From Bolinopsis microptera (Eukaryota; Ctenophora; Tentaculata; Lobata; Bolinopsidae), in contig NC_087080.1 in assembly GCF_026151205.1 (NCBI RefSeq), positions 4,569,096-4,629,095 on the forward strand: a stretch of 60,000 bases of DNA, given 5' to 3'. The position numbers were made by a program, and so were the translations under genes. Shown here in pieces: positions 13,801 through 25,300 of this stretch. The stretch's first letter is position 1; every line of letters starts with the position of its first letter. The notes below the pieces were generated by a model. The model did not search any database. It was not told where the DNA came from and saw only the letters and a list, made by a program, of their open reading frames with translations.

Positions 13801-16068
13801 TTGGTTAAGGTCATGTTTTATAGCTTCAGAGTTATGGTTGTGGTTATAGTTCTGGTTAAGGTTATGGTTTATAGCTTCAGAGTTAGGGTTGTGGTTAGAG
13901 TTCTGGTTAAGGTTATGGTTTATAGCTTCAGAGTTAGGGTTGTGGTTAGAGTTCTGGTTAAGGTCATGGTTTATAGCTTCAGAGTTAGGGTTGTGGTTAG
14001 AGTTCTGGTTAAGGTTATGGTTTATAGCTTCAGAGTTATAGTTGGGGTTATAGTTCTGGTTAAGGTTATGGTTTATAGCTTCAGAGTTAGGGTTGTGGTT
14101 AGAATTCTAGTTAAGGTTATGGTTTATAGCTTCAGAGTTATGGTTGTGGTTAGAGTTCTGGTTAAGGTTATGGTTTATAGCTTCAGAGTTATAGTTGTGG
14201 TTAGAGTTCTGGTTAAGGTTATGGTTTATAGCTTCAGAGTTATGGTTGTGGTTAGAGTTCTGGTTAAGGTTATGGTTTATAGCTTCAGAGTTAGGGTTGT
14301 GGTTATAGTTCTGGTTAAGGTCATGGTTTATAGCTTCAGAGTTAGGGTTGTGGTTAGAGTTCTGGTTAAGGTTATGGTTTATAGCTTCAGAGTTATAGTT
14401 GGGGTTATAGTTCTGGTTAAGGTTATGGTTTATAGCTTCAGAGTTAGGGTTGTGGTTAGAATTCTGGTTAAGGTTATGGTTTATAGCTTCAGAGTTATGG
14501 TTGTGGTTAGAGTTCTGGTTAAGGTTATGGTTTATAGCTTCAGAGTTATAGTTGGGGTTAGAGTTCTGGTTAAGGTTATGGTTTATAGCTTCAGAGTTAT
14601 AGTTGTGGTAGGAGTTCTGGTTAAGGTTATGGTTTATAGCTTCAGAGTTATAGTTGGGGTTATCTAAAACCGTTTTGTTCGGCTGCAAAACCGTAAAAAA
14701 GCAAGTCACGTGACCATTTTGGGGGAGCGAAATAATAAAACCGCTCAAGGAGGTTATGGTGAAGTGATGATACGTCATGTGTGATTTAACTTAAATCAGA
14801 GCCATCCTCTAGCTCTGTTTATCATCAACAGCTCCATTAATCAGCCCAGATTGAAGTTTATAAGTTGTAGTGCATCTAAACGAACAGGTCTGATTGGCTG
14901 GACTGCTATCACGTGACCTGTTTTACTGGTAACATGACCAGTGTTTCTCTAAATCATATGAATTCGACTGGTACAAGGAGCTGTAAGTCATCCCGAGCAA
15001 GGAGTTTATAGGTTGTAGGTAGTGAGGAAGCAGCCTGATATATCACAGATTAATATGGACCCTCACATTCTACTGACAAGCTCTCTTTTGTTCGGTGGTT
15101 TTAACGTTTTTATTCATCAGCTATAAACGGTGGTTGACGTCCCCTGCTATAACTGGTGTAGGCTTTATAAATGGTTTAAACGTATGGTTCCCGCCTTTTG
15201 TTGACTAATTTGTAGCACTGTAGTCCAGTAATGATATTAAACATGCACACCCTTACAAAGTATTCTGAAAATAAATCCTTTGTGGCTATCCTATTTTTAG
15301 CTTTTTGTATTAGGGACCGTTCACATATAAAGTAATCCAGATCCCCTCCGAAAAAAACTATTCACCCCAGAGTTGAGAAATATTTTGACAACCAAAGTTT
15401 TTTGCGTTTAAAAATTGCGGTTAGTTTTGCAATAGTTCGATACGATATTTGGCAAAAATTAGCCACGGACGGTTGGCTACCTTTATATTTTAAACTACAG
15501 CTAATCTTATGTGTCGACTATTCTTACAAACCTTGCATTTTATATTTACAAAAAACAAGTATTTGACCAAGTAATACAGTAATATCTGGAATCGGGATTT
15601 TACTGTATTAGACCCAGTACGAGCGTCAAAAGTTTGTCATCTGCTTAGTTTGAAACAGTGATCTGGAGAAGTGTCCTTAAAGAAAGGCTCTTTGTTTCAG
15701 AAGCTTCCAAATAACTAGTTAATCGTTTTCAGCTGACGATGTTACTCAACACTGACACATGCATCTAGTTTCAAACGTAACACTGTAACACTTACACTGT
15801 AAAAGTAACATTCCATAATTTAACCTCATTTTATTGCGCTAAACAAAGATAAGTGACATTAATTTCCAAAGTAAGTTAGCCGTGAGTCATCCTCATTACT
15901 TGGCGCTCTCAGACAACTTAATGACGTTTAACGAGGTCATAACCCTCCGAAATGGCAACATACTCTTCTTCTTCACACCACAGCCGAGTACCTTTCAGCT
16001 GAGTAAACTTAGCCAGCTACTACCTCGACCTGGAGGAAGGTTGTACAGGGGCAAGATTTTACTTACAG
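10837..16068 (+). CDS. Candidate 5' exons of the oxidase gene, or a separate unrecognised gene
   Basis: Three open segments have mutually compatible splice phases. Exon 10837-11070 opens with ATG, encodes 78 residues rich in Ser and Leu with a basic patch (LKKSSSLKALC), and ends at AAG|gtagag. Exon 11886-11925 (acceptor tttttcag, donor gtaatt) encodes KLQQDFVNDIRGA. Exon 15880-16068 encodes about 63 residues including NILFFFTPQPSTF and ends at acag|gtacct. The last ends in phase 1 and can join the acceptor at 16389 to reach KIREWF of the oxidase. With them the protein would be 1046 residues. No domain is recognised in this 154-residue extension, and vertebrate NOX5 has no counterpart known to me. 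The first two exons look more coding than the third, whose acceptor (agttag) is weak. They could equally be a small independent gene. Confidence 0.38.
12190..12350. repeat. 35-bp tandem repeat, about 4.5 copies
   Basis: Units contain GAGAGTAGATATTGTCGGGG and AACATTCGAACATTC. Confidence 0.9.
13725..14663. repeat. 51-bp minisatellite, about 18 copies
   Basis: The unit contains GGTTATGGTTTATAGCTTCA followed by GAGTTAGGGTTGTGGTTAGA variants. The 51-bp length keeps long ORFs open on both strands; these are not genes. Confidence 0.95.
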
Positions 16069-16355
16069 GTACCTGAACGCTATTTCGAGAATTCCTTTGC
16101 GAAATGTGCTGAATTAATAAATGAATTATAAAATGAGGAATATCAGCGTGTTTCGTTCTCCACAGCCATTATATCAACTTGAGAGGCAAGAGTTAGCCCA
16201 GACTTCATAGTGTGGACCAATTGTCAATACTTCAATGGAATGTGAACCGTATGATATGTTGATTAAAGAAGTTTTCTATTCTAAAAACCCAATATCTGTA
16301 TAGGGAGGAATTTGATAATACGTAAAACTCGATATTAGAGTATTAGGGCACACAG

Positions 16356-19300
16356 AATTTGGTTTCTAAACCTAAAACCCAAGATTCAGGGGGCCAAAAC
16401 CGCGAACACAGAAACACGAAGATAAGGGAGTGGTTCAAAGATAACTTCACCAAGTACGCCAACAAGAATGATGAAATCTCCCGCCAGAAGTTCATCCAGG
16501 CCTGCAAATCCTTGCCAGTGAGTTTGTCACGTGACACTCCTTGTATGGTCATGTTACCATGACAACATGGCCATATTAGGTTGTTGATATTAACTATTAA
16601 GTCATATCAATATTTATTAACAATGTTTTAAGCTAAGTCAAAATAAAATGATGAATCAGTATTACTATTCAGTACGCAAATAGCACTGATAAATCAGAGA
16701 TAAGAATGCATTGAATTTCCACTGGATCCTATATTGACAAGTTCAAATAATTCCTTACAAACCCTTACAATGTTATGTAACGTTACCTTTATCAGGATTT
16801 TAACGAGTACGTTTTCTTCCTATTCGACACAGATGACTCAGGCTCCGTTTCAATCCAGGAGCTATTGGGAGGTTTTCAAAAACTGTCAACGTAAGTTCAG
16901 TTTCCATAGTTACCATAAACGTAAGTTCATGATGTCAGTTGATGATATATTTAAACTGAGTATTTGATATCTAACTACTTTCAACAAACAAACGAACACG
17001 TTACACTATGGTAACTATGGTAACTGAGTTTTGATTTTCAGGGGAGAAGCAGACGAGAAGACGATTAGATGGTTCGAGAAAAGGTTCCAAAAACATGCCT
17101 CCTCTGAGGAAGAACTAGATAAGGAGAAGTTTATGCTCGCTATAAACAATGATCAGGTCCGAGTTACCCCAATAAGGGTTTATAATTCTGACTACTTTCT
17201 TTGCTTTTTTGTTTTTTCTTTGTTTCTCAAAACAAATTAATTTGATTTTTAACTTTTACGGTGGACTTGAAGTTATGTGGCAGTATCGACTGTCGAAGGA
17301 TGGTAGCTGTGGGGAAAATTCCTGTATGTCTCCTCTCAAGTTTCGCTACATTTTTGCTTTCATCGAGATTTGATTAAAATTTTAAGAACCTATTGAACGG
17401 TGCCATACATGTTGAAAGTGATAGAGTGTTGCAGAGTTACTATGCCTTTCTCTACACTTCTCTTATTTAACATAACTCTGCCAAGAGAAGTCAGAGTGAC
17501 AATCTCAATCAACAGATTGCATTCTCCTCTCAACTTCAAGCTGTCACTCAGTACCAATAAGCTGGTAACTATAGTAACAATAGGCTGCTAACTATAGTAA
17601 CTATGGTAACTATAGTAACACTAAGCTGGTAACTGATTAAATACCCTGTTGTTGGCTACTGACTGCACTATTTTTTGGTATTTGAAATGTTCCATATTTG
17701 GGTGGCTATTTCGATGCTGAAAATTACCCCTGCATCAGCACCCGATAACTCTAATTTGGTAGATTATAAGCTTGGCAAAGTTTTAAAATGGACTTAGGCA
17801 ATTCGTGCATTGATTCTCAATTCTCATACATTATCATTTCTAATTAAGCTGCTCAATGGTTCCCCCAGATGAAAAAAGTGCCTGAAATCATAAAAGGAGT
17901 AAATACCAAAAATTAGATAATTAAATATAAAACTAAAGACCTAAGTTGTACAAATTTTAACGATTGTTCTATTTCCAGTGTCTACTAAAGCTGTTTGACC
18001 TGTTCGACATGGACAAGGGAGGGCACATCTCCATAGAGGAACTGGTCAGAGGTGTCGACAAACTTACATGGTGAGTGAAATTTCACTTCAAATTTCACTC
18101 GTTATTTCTTGTGATATACGATAATTCCACGATTTTTTAAAGCACATAAATAATATCCCTGATCTGCAGCATGAACAAAGATGCGAAGTGGTTAGCCTGG
18201 TTAGAGCAGCAGTTCAGTAGGATTTCAGGCGAGAGTCGACAGATTAGTCTACACGATTTTACAGAGGTTCTCCAAGTCAAAGAGGTAATGCCTGATAAGG
18301 ATTCTTTTAGTTGTTTCTCTTATAGTTTTGATCACTAAACAACAAACAAGTGTTCTTACTCTAAATTTATTGTTATACTTAATTGAAGCCATTCTCCACA
18401 ACATCTCGTCCGTGGTGATCAGAATAATTAGCAAATTATAAAGTTTATACTTAGTCAGTTCTATGACTGAAAATCAATCAGAAAAATTGTATATTATATA
18501 AACAAACTCTAATTTAAACCTATATGCATTATAAACTTGCTACTTTGAGTTATATTATTATTAATCAACTATATACAGCAAACACAAGATAATAGGAAAT
18601 AAATCATAAAATCGAGTGGCCGAGTAGTCTCGACTCACCCATAGCTTCTCCATAAGCGTCTATCATGAGCTTTGTACACTAAATCATTGAAATTACTTAA
18701 ACTAAATCTTTTATTTACAATCACAATAATATTCTTCGTCATAATGTCTTTTAATAATAAATCAAATAAATTTGAACGAGGTCTGCCCCTCCTTCCTTTG
18801 TAGTCAAAACATCCTAAACATGCAAATCTAAAAGATAAGAAAGCGGGAGTGTCATCACCGCTTCTGAGAACGTGCCCAAGCATCTTCCATCGTGCTTTCT
18901 TGATCCTTTCAGTAAGGGGACTGACATTACATCTCTTATATAAGTTCTCGTTACTGATAACCGTAGGCCAATAGGTGTTGATTATCTGTCTCAGATGCTT
19001 CCTTTGAAGAACGTCGACAGTGAGTTATAGTCTTTGGTTAAGTCTCTGGTTAAAGTCTTATATATTTAAACAAGAGTCACTACACTAAATAAAATGAAGC
19101 AGAGCTTATTAACTTATGCAGCTTCATTTGTTAACTCATCTCATAACCAATAATAACAATATTCATTAATTGTTAAGATTGTTATCAGGTTTATTTAACA
19201 GCTTATTTCTGAAGAAATGTTAATATAATCTAGCTTTGATTAGAATAGCTGCCAGATTTGGTTGAGTGCCAGATTTCTGCTGAAGGCCCCAAAATATTCC

Positions 19301-22300
19301 GTCCGCACGGAACTTTGTAAAAACTTTTATATTTAAGTTGCAAAAATATTCAAAAGAATCAAAAGGATTTAAAATATGAAGGATATTACAACTAAAGTAA
19401 CTTTTCACTGAATTTGATCAAATTGCAAAGTCACCACTGATCTTATCCAGTAGAGCTTTTCAATATAAATTAAAACGATCAGCCTGCATGTTATGGAGCT
19501 ATGGTTTGGACTGGATTTTACCCGTTTAAAACGTTTCCATCGCGTTACATAATACAGAAATATAATACATTTATAATAAATTATGCAATCACATATTTCA
19601 GTTGTTTTTTGCGGAGCAGTTTTTCAAACTATTCGATAAAGACAGGAGCGGTACGATTAGTCTCTCGGAACTGATAGACGGGCTCAACATGCTCATGGAG
19701 GGAACTGACATGGACAAACTAAAGTTCTTGTTCGACGTTTACGATGTTGATGGTAAGACGATAATTTGTTTGCACTCATTACAAATATTTTTCGAATTTT
19801 ATTCATTATTTTATTTTTGATTTAGCGATGTTTGTCGTAGTTAGCTTTAAAGAACAATGGTGTTTTGAATATTTCATTTCTTCACGGTTCTTGAACTCTG
19901 CAGTTATGTATTTCGCCCATTATGTTGGATTCAGGAAGCAATTTGAGCAACCTTTTGAGACAATAAGAGGCCCCTTCCAGCCATTGCCACTGCGAATTTA
20001 ACCTAAAACCTGCCCAGTTAATAGCGAAGACTGCGAAATTACCACTCCTGCCTAGTAATCTAATTTACCCTGTCCAGATCAGCAGTATATTACACTAAAT
20101 CCGCAGGTTTTCTCTTAATTTTTTATGTCAAAACCTGCCTAATTAACTAGTGATCCTGCATCAACAGCGCAGGTATTTGTTATTTGGAAGGTTTTCTATT
20201 AACTTGGCAGGATTTGCTATAAAATTATCAATCCTTTCCGGATGGATTACGGCAGTGATAAAGTTAAATCGGCAGGTTTTCCATTAACTTGGCAGGATTT
20301 TTTATAAAATTATCAATCCTTGCCGGATAGATTACGGCAGTGATAAAGTTAAATCGGCAGGTTTTCCATTAACTTTGCAGGATTTGTTATAAAATTATCA
20401 ATCCATGTAATGCCAAATAGATTATAATGCTATAATCTTATTATGGCAGCGTTAAATTTATAAATTGGCAGGTTTCTTTTATTTTTCTTTTAAGTTCTTA
20501 AGTTATTTGGAATTTTGCTTATTTGGCACCAAAACAAAAAGTCAATAAAACCGAGTTGATTAGCGCAGTCAAGAAATTGGCCGGAGTTGATAAAAAGCTG
20601 ACAACCATGGCACTGAATCTCCAAATGAGAGGTATAGTACGCTATATACTTATATGGTACGGTACCGCAACAATTGACCCCCTCCCCCCCCCCCCCCCCC
20701 CTCCGACAAATGACCCCCTGATGCAATCTACCCCCGACAATTGACCCCCCATGTAATTACACTGGGGTCAATTCAGGGTTAGGGTCAGGGTTAGGGTCAG
20801 GGTTGGGGTCAGGGTTAGGGTCAGGGTTAGGGTCAGGGTTAGGGTCAGGGTTAGGGTCAGGGTTAGGGTCAGGGTTAGGGTCAGGGTTAAGGTCAGGGTT
20901 AGGGTCAGGGTCAGGGTTAGGGTTAGGGTTAGGGTTAGGGTCAGGGTCAGGGTCAGGGTTAGGGTCAGGGTTAGGGTTACTGGGTAACACGACTCCTGTC
21001 AGCGACATCTGTCCGACAGCGACATCTGTCCGACTCAGGGTACCAGAAAAAACGACATTTGTCCGAAATTGTGATCTGATTTCAATACAACACATTTCCA
21101 ATTAGAGACGTGATCTGAACTGTTAATTTGAATACGTAACATTGCCAATTTGAGATATGATCTGAGCCATAGTGTACTACTAGTTTATTTTCGACCTAGG
21201 CAGGCAGGCATGAAGCAACTGCGTTGTGAATGGCGAGCTCGTAGTCCATGAGAATGTATTGTGGTTGGTAGCCCCAAGGCCTCAGAAGCCCAGGTGTCTA
21301 TCTCCTCGAACATGTTGCGGTAGAGGGTCGTCGATTTTCCAGGAATGAGTCCTTAGAAGAGGGGGAGGTGCCAGCCGTCAGGGAAGAGTCCGTGGACTGT
21401 GAAGAGCTGATGGAAGAGATTAGGTGCGGATTTGAAGGTACCGTTGGGCGTTGACTACGCAATGCTCCGCGTCCACCATATGATCTGCGTTCTTAGGAGT
21501 CCCCCAAAGGAATGATTGACGAGTCTGTTCGTCCCATCCAGAGTCCCAGAGCATCATTGGACTGTTGTCTGTAGAGAGGATTTAGTTTGCAGGAATGGAT
21601 AGCGTTTCCAAATCTCTCGGGTCTGTTTGCTGCAGATCTGGGTCTGTTTACTGAAGATTGGTTGCCATTGTGGATTGCGATAACTGATCTCCATACGGCT
21701 GCTATCTTATATGTACTCATGTAGGCTGTGTCCTGTGATGTGATCGACAGCTTGTTAGTGTACGGCTAGCACAATCCTGTCCTTAAATAGTCAATCACGT
21801 ATCGATGGATCAGATCTCAATGGATCAAATCAGCATTCGAACAATGGGAGCAACGTCACGAAATTACCCGTGAGTTTGTGAAATACGAATGTGAACCGAA
21901 ATTACAATATGATCCGAAATTCGGACAGATGTCGCCAAAAACGACTCCTGTCCGACAGCGAAATCTGTCCGAAATCCCCAATTCGGCTGTCGGACAGATG
22001 TCGCTGTCGGACAGATGTCGCCCAATCGGGTTACTGTTAGGGTTAGTATAATAAATATATTTGTTTGGTCAATTGTCGGGGGGGGGGGGGGGGGGGTGGG
22101 GGGTCAATTTTCAAGTATTATATCACTTGCACCGTTTAGCTCCACGTGGTTTCTTAAGCTTAAATACTTAACTGTCCTGTCAAGATAAAGTAAATCACTA
22201 TCACCTCTCATTCTTAATAAGTTAGTAAGCAAGCATCTGATCATTTTAAAACAGTCACCTCCCAATTTAGCAAGTTCTTACATCTATATTACAGTCTACA

Positions 22301-25300
22301 CCCTTCAATAATGAGATAATATGTTTGGCCGGTAGAGGGTCCGCAGTAGTCCCATTACAGCATTACCTCATTACCTTAGCATTGCTGTACAGTGTACAAC
22401 TACTATAAGAGTATAAGATATACATCCTTCACCAAAACTGGTTTGTCCGCTTTCTATTACTAATTTTCCGCTGAAAGTGCCACATCAGTGATCAATTAAT
22501 ATTGGTAAATAGCAATAATTTGAGTTATAGGTTGACCTCCCACTTAGAGCATATGTGGGAGGTCAACCTATAAATTATAGTACGAGCTATTTCCAATTCG
22601 TGAATACGAATTTCGATTAAGGTCCAACTTATTAAGTGTCACTTTAACGTGTGACAAATTTCCGATCAAATATCTCATAATCTGAAAATAACTGCATATT
22701 TAGAACTATTATATTAATTGTAATTGAAGATTCTTTCAGAATCACTTCATTCACTAAATCTTACAATGTGAACAATGAACAGGTAGAGGCACTGCAAGTT
22801 GCAACTGAAAAAGTGCTGTCCTCACTACTTAAGAACATAGCAATCTAATCTAAAAATGGCAACCTAAGAACTGAAGTTAAGCAAACAGTTATTTTCCAAT
22901 AATCGGTTTTTATACAGGGTGGGCCAAAAGTCAGTGTGCAAACGTTGGGTCTTATACAGGGTGGGCCAAAAGTCAGTGTGCAAACGTTGGCCTTAATAGC
23001 TCAGTCACTGAGTGCCCAATTGAAATAATTTGTTCTGGTATGACTTACTACCACCACTGGTTCGAGAAATTTGTCAAATCGAAACATATTTGTGTTCATT
23101 TTTTTCAAAAGAAGGTTCATTTTCGCATTTATTTGATAGTTTGGATAGTCGGATCGAGCCAAATTTTATTGAATTGTGTTTGGCCATTTAAATTACGTTT
23201 GCCCTGAAAAAATGAGAGTTCTAGCTTCTCAGATGACCGAGATATGAACCTTAACGAGGTTATTCATTACGTGTGATCAGGTGATTGGTTTACCTAATCA
23301 CGTGATTAGGTGACCCCGTTAACCACCACGTTAAACATTATGGGAATCGTGAAGGCTGCCCAATTAAGGTGTCGTGTCGCGGTGTCACATAATCACCCAG
23401 TCAATTTTGTTAACGAGATACAGAAAATGCTTGATAACTTCGTCATTTCTAATCCGTTTTGCCTCATATTTTCAGATCATATGCAACATTTAATAATCTA
23501 CCGTCTCTGAAAAAATTAGACATCTAGCATGTTCGGGGAGAACAATACAAGTGTTTTAATATTGAATGGGCGTGGTCTAAAATATTCGAATTTTCAAATT
23601 TTGGTGACGGAATCCTCGAACCAGTAGGTACAGTAAACCATCTGCAAAGCAACAACCCTCAAATATAAAACACGGCGGAGGTATAAGACCCAACGTTTGC
23701 ACACTGACTTTTGGCCCACCCTGTACCTCCGCTGAGTTTTATATTTGAGAGCTGTTGCTTTGCAGATGGCATACTGTACTTACTGGTTCGAGGATTCCGT
23801 CGTCAAAATTTGAAAATTCGAATATTTTAGACCACGCCCATTCAATATTAAAACTCCTATATTGTTTTCTCTGAAAATCCTGAACGCCTAATTTTTTTAG
23901 AGACGGTAGATTATCAAATGTTGCATATGATCTGAAAAAATGAGGCAAAACGGATTAGAAATGACGAAGTTAACAAGCATTTTGTGTATCTCGTTAACAA
24001 ATTGACTGGGTGATTATGTGACACCGTGACACGACACCTTAATTGGACACCCTTAACAATTCCCATAATGTTTAACGGGGTAGTTAACGGGGTCACCTTA
24101 TCACGTGATTAGGTAAACCAATCACCTGATCACACGTAATGAACAAGCTTGTTATGCTTCATATCTCGGTCATCTGAGAAGCTAGAACTCTCATTCTTTC
24201 AGGGCAAACGTAATTCGAATGGCCAAACACAATTCAATAACATTTAGCTTGATCCGATTATCCAAACTATCAAAAAAATGTGAAAATGAACCTCCATTTG
24301 AAAAAAATGAACGCGAATATTTTTCGAGTTGACAAATTCCTCGAACCAGTGGTGGTACTAAGTCATACCAGAAGGAAGTATTTCAATTGGGCACTCAGTG
24401 ACTGAGCTATTAAGGCCAACGTTTGCACACTGACTTTTGGCCCACCCTGTACTTTTATACTCAAACTTATCATAGACCCCGTGTTGGTAACAGTGGATAA
24501 TATGCAGTGGCGAAACGTACCTAAGAGGCCGCAGCTGCACCCCCCCCATCCCCTTCCGCATAGCAGGGGTTGCCGGAGTGTCGGGCGGTCGTTTCGCCAC
24601 TGACTAGTGACTGCATGTATAAAAGTATAAACTATAGAGCCATGTAGGCATGTAGCATTCTGTACTTCTGTAGCTTTGCACAAACCAAGTCTCAGTCCTA
24701 CACCCTACCTAGTAATAAGGTTATACGATCATTACAGTATTCCACATTGTACACTCAAATTATCCAAAACCCCTGCCAATATAGGTTTAATCACGCCACA
24801 AGTTGATTCAAATTATCTCAACTTACGCAGGATTTGCGTTAAATCTGCAGCATTCGACTTTATATTTAACGGAAAACCTGCCAAAATAGAGCAAACCTGC
24901 CGAGAGTAGGTGAAAGGTGAGGCAGGTTTTGTGTTAATTTTGCAGGCTTTTCTATAAATCAACAACTCGATTAAATAATTACGTGAGATAAATCTCTGCA
25001 CGAATACGATAAATAGGCAGGTTTTCGGTTAATTTTGCAGGAATCATTTTAAGACTTCAAATTGATTATCAGTCTTAATGTAAAACCTGCCAAATTAGGT
25101 GGCAGGTGGCAATGGCTGGAAGGGGCCTAATAAGAAAATGACTTATTAGTAATTTTCCAGCCAAGAGTAAGATTTCTACCAATGAGCTAAGCAATAATTA
25201 ACAATCCCGTCTGCGGTTAGGAGTGCTTAAAGAATTCACCTGATAATAATACCAACTAATCTATTTTTAGCAAACTGATCATCATTCTTTCACACTTCTC

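Larger units (their letters stand above)
11926..15879. other. Non-coding stretch or intron of the candidate 5' exons
   Basis: Apart from the two minisatellites, it contains a 172-codon open frame at 12437-12955 with no recognised domain and AT-driven composition. I do not call it a gene. Confidence 0.5.
20664..22115. repeat. Telomere-like TTAGGG/TCAGGG repeat between poly-C and poly-G tracts
   Basis: AATTGACCCCC plus a C tract at 20675-20702 and a G tract plus GGGGTCAATT near 22079-22110 face each other. Between them is (TTAGGGTCAGGG)n at 20777-20980, resuming briefly after 22036. It is interstitial, inside the 5.16-kb element, and is interrupted by the Mutator-like element. Confidence 0.7.
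19968..25128. mobile_element. 5.16-kb inverted-repeat element in an oxidase intron, with nested insertions
   Basis: The termini are inverted repeats of about 23 bp starting AGGCCCCTTCCAGCCATTGC. The direct repeat AATAAG flanks both sides (19962-19967, 25129-25134), a 6-bp target duplication. The subterminal zones (19990-20480 and 24830-25100) hold many GCAGGTTTT / AACCTGCC motifs. No transposase of its own is seen. The AG terminus and 6-bp duplication are features shared with Polintons, but no Polinton gene is present, so the class is unresolved. Confidence 0.7.

Noticed and set aside
13720-14778. Long ORFs of 315 and 223 codons
   Set aside because: They are the 51-bp minisatellite read through; the products are pure repeats on both strands.
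20523-20640. Oxidase exon reading KVNKTELISAVKKLAGVDKKL
   Set aside because: It lies inside the transposable element and its phase would interrupt the EF-hand loop that spans 19752 and 25937.
20777-20980. Chromosome end (telomere)
   Set aside because: The TTAGGG/TCAGGG array is short, impure and flanked by unique sequence inside an intronic transposable element; it is interstitial.
23310-24600. Small ORFs on both strands
   Set aside because: They fall in the arms of the palindromic element and mirror each other; none resembles a transposase.
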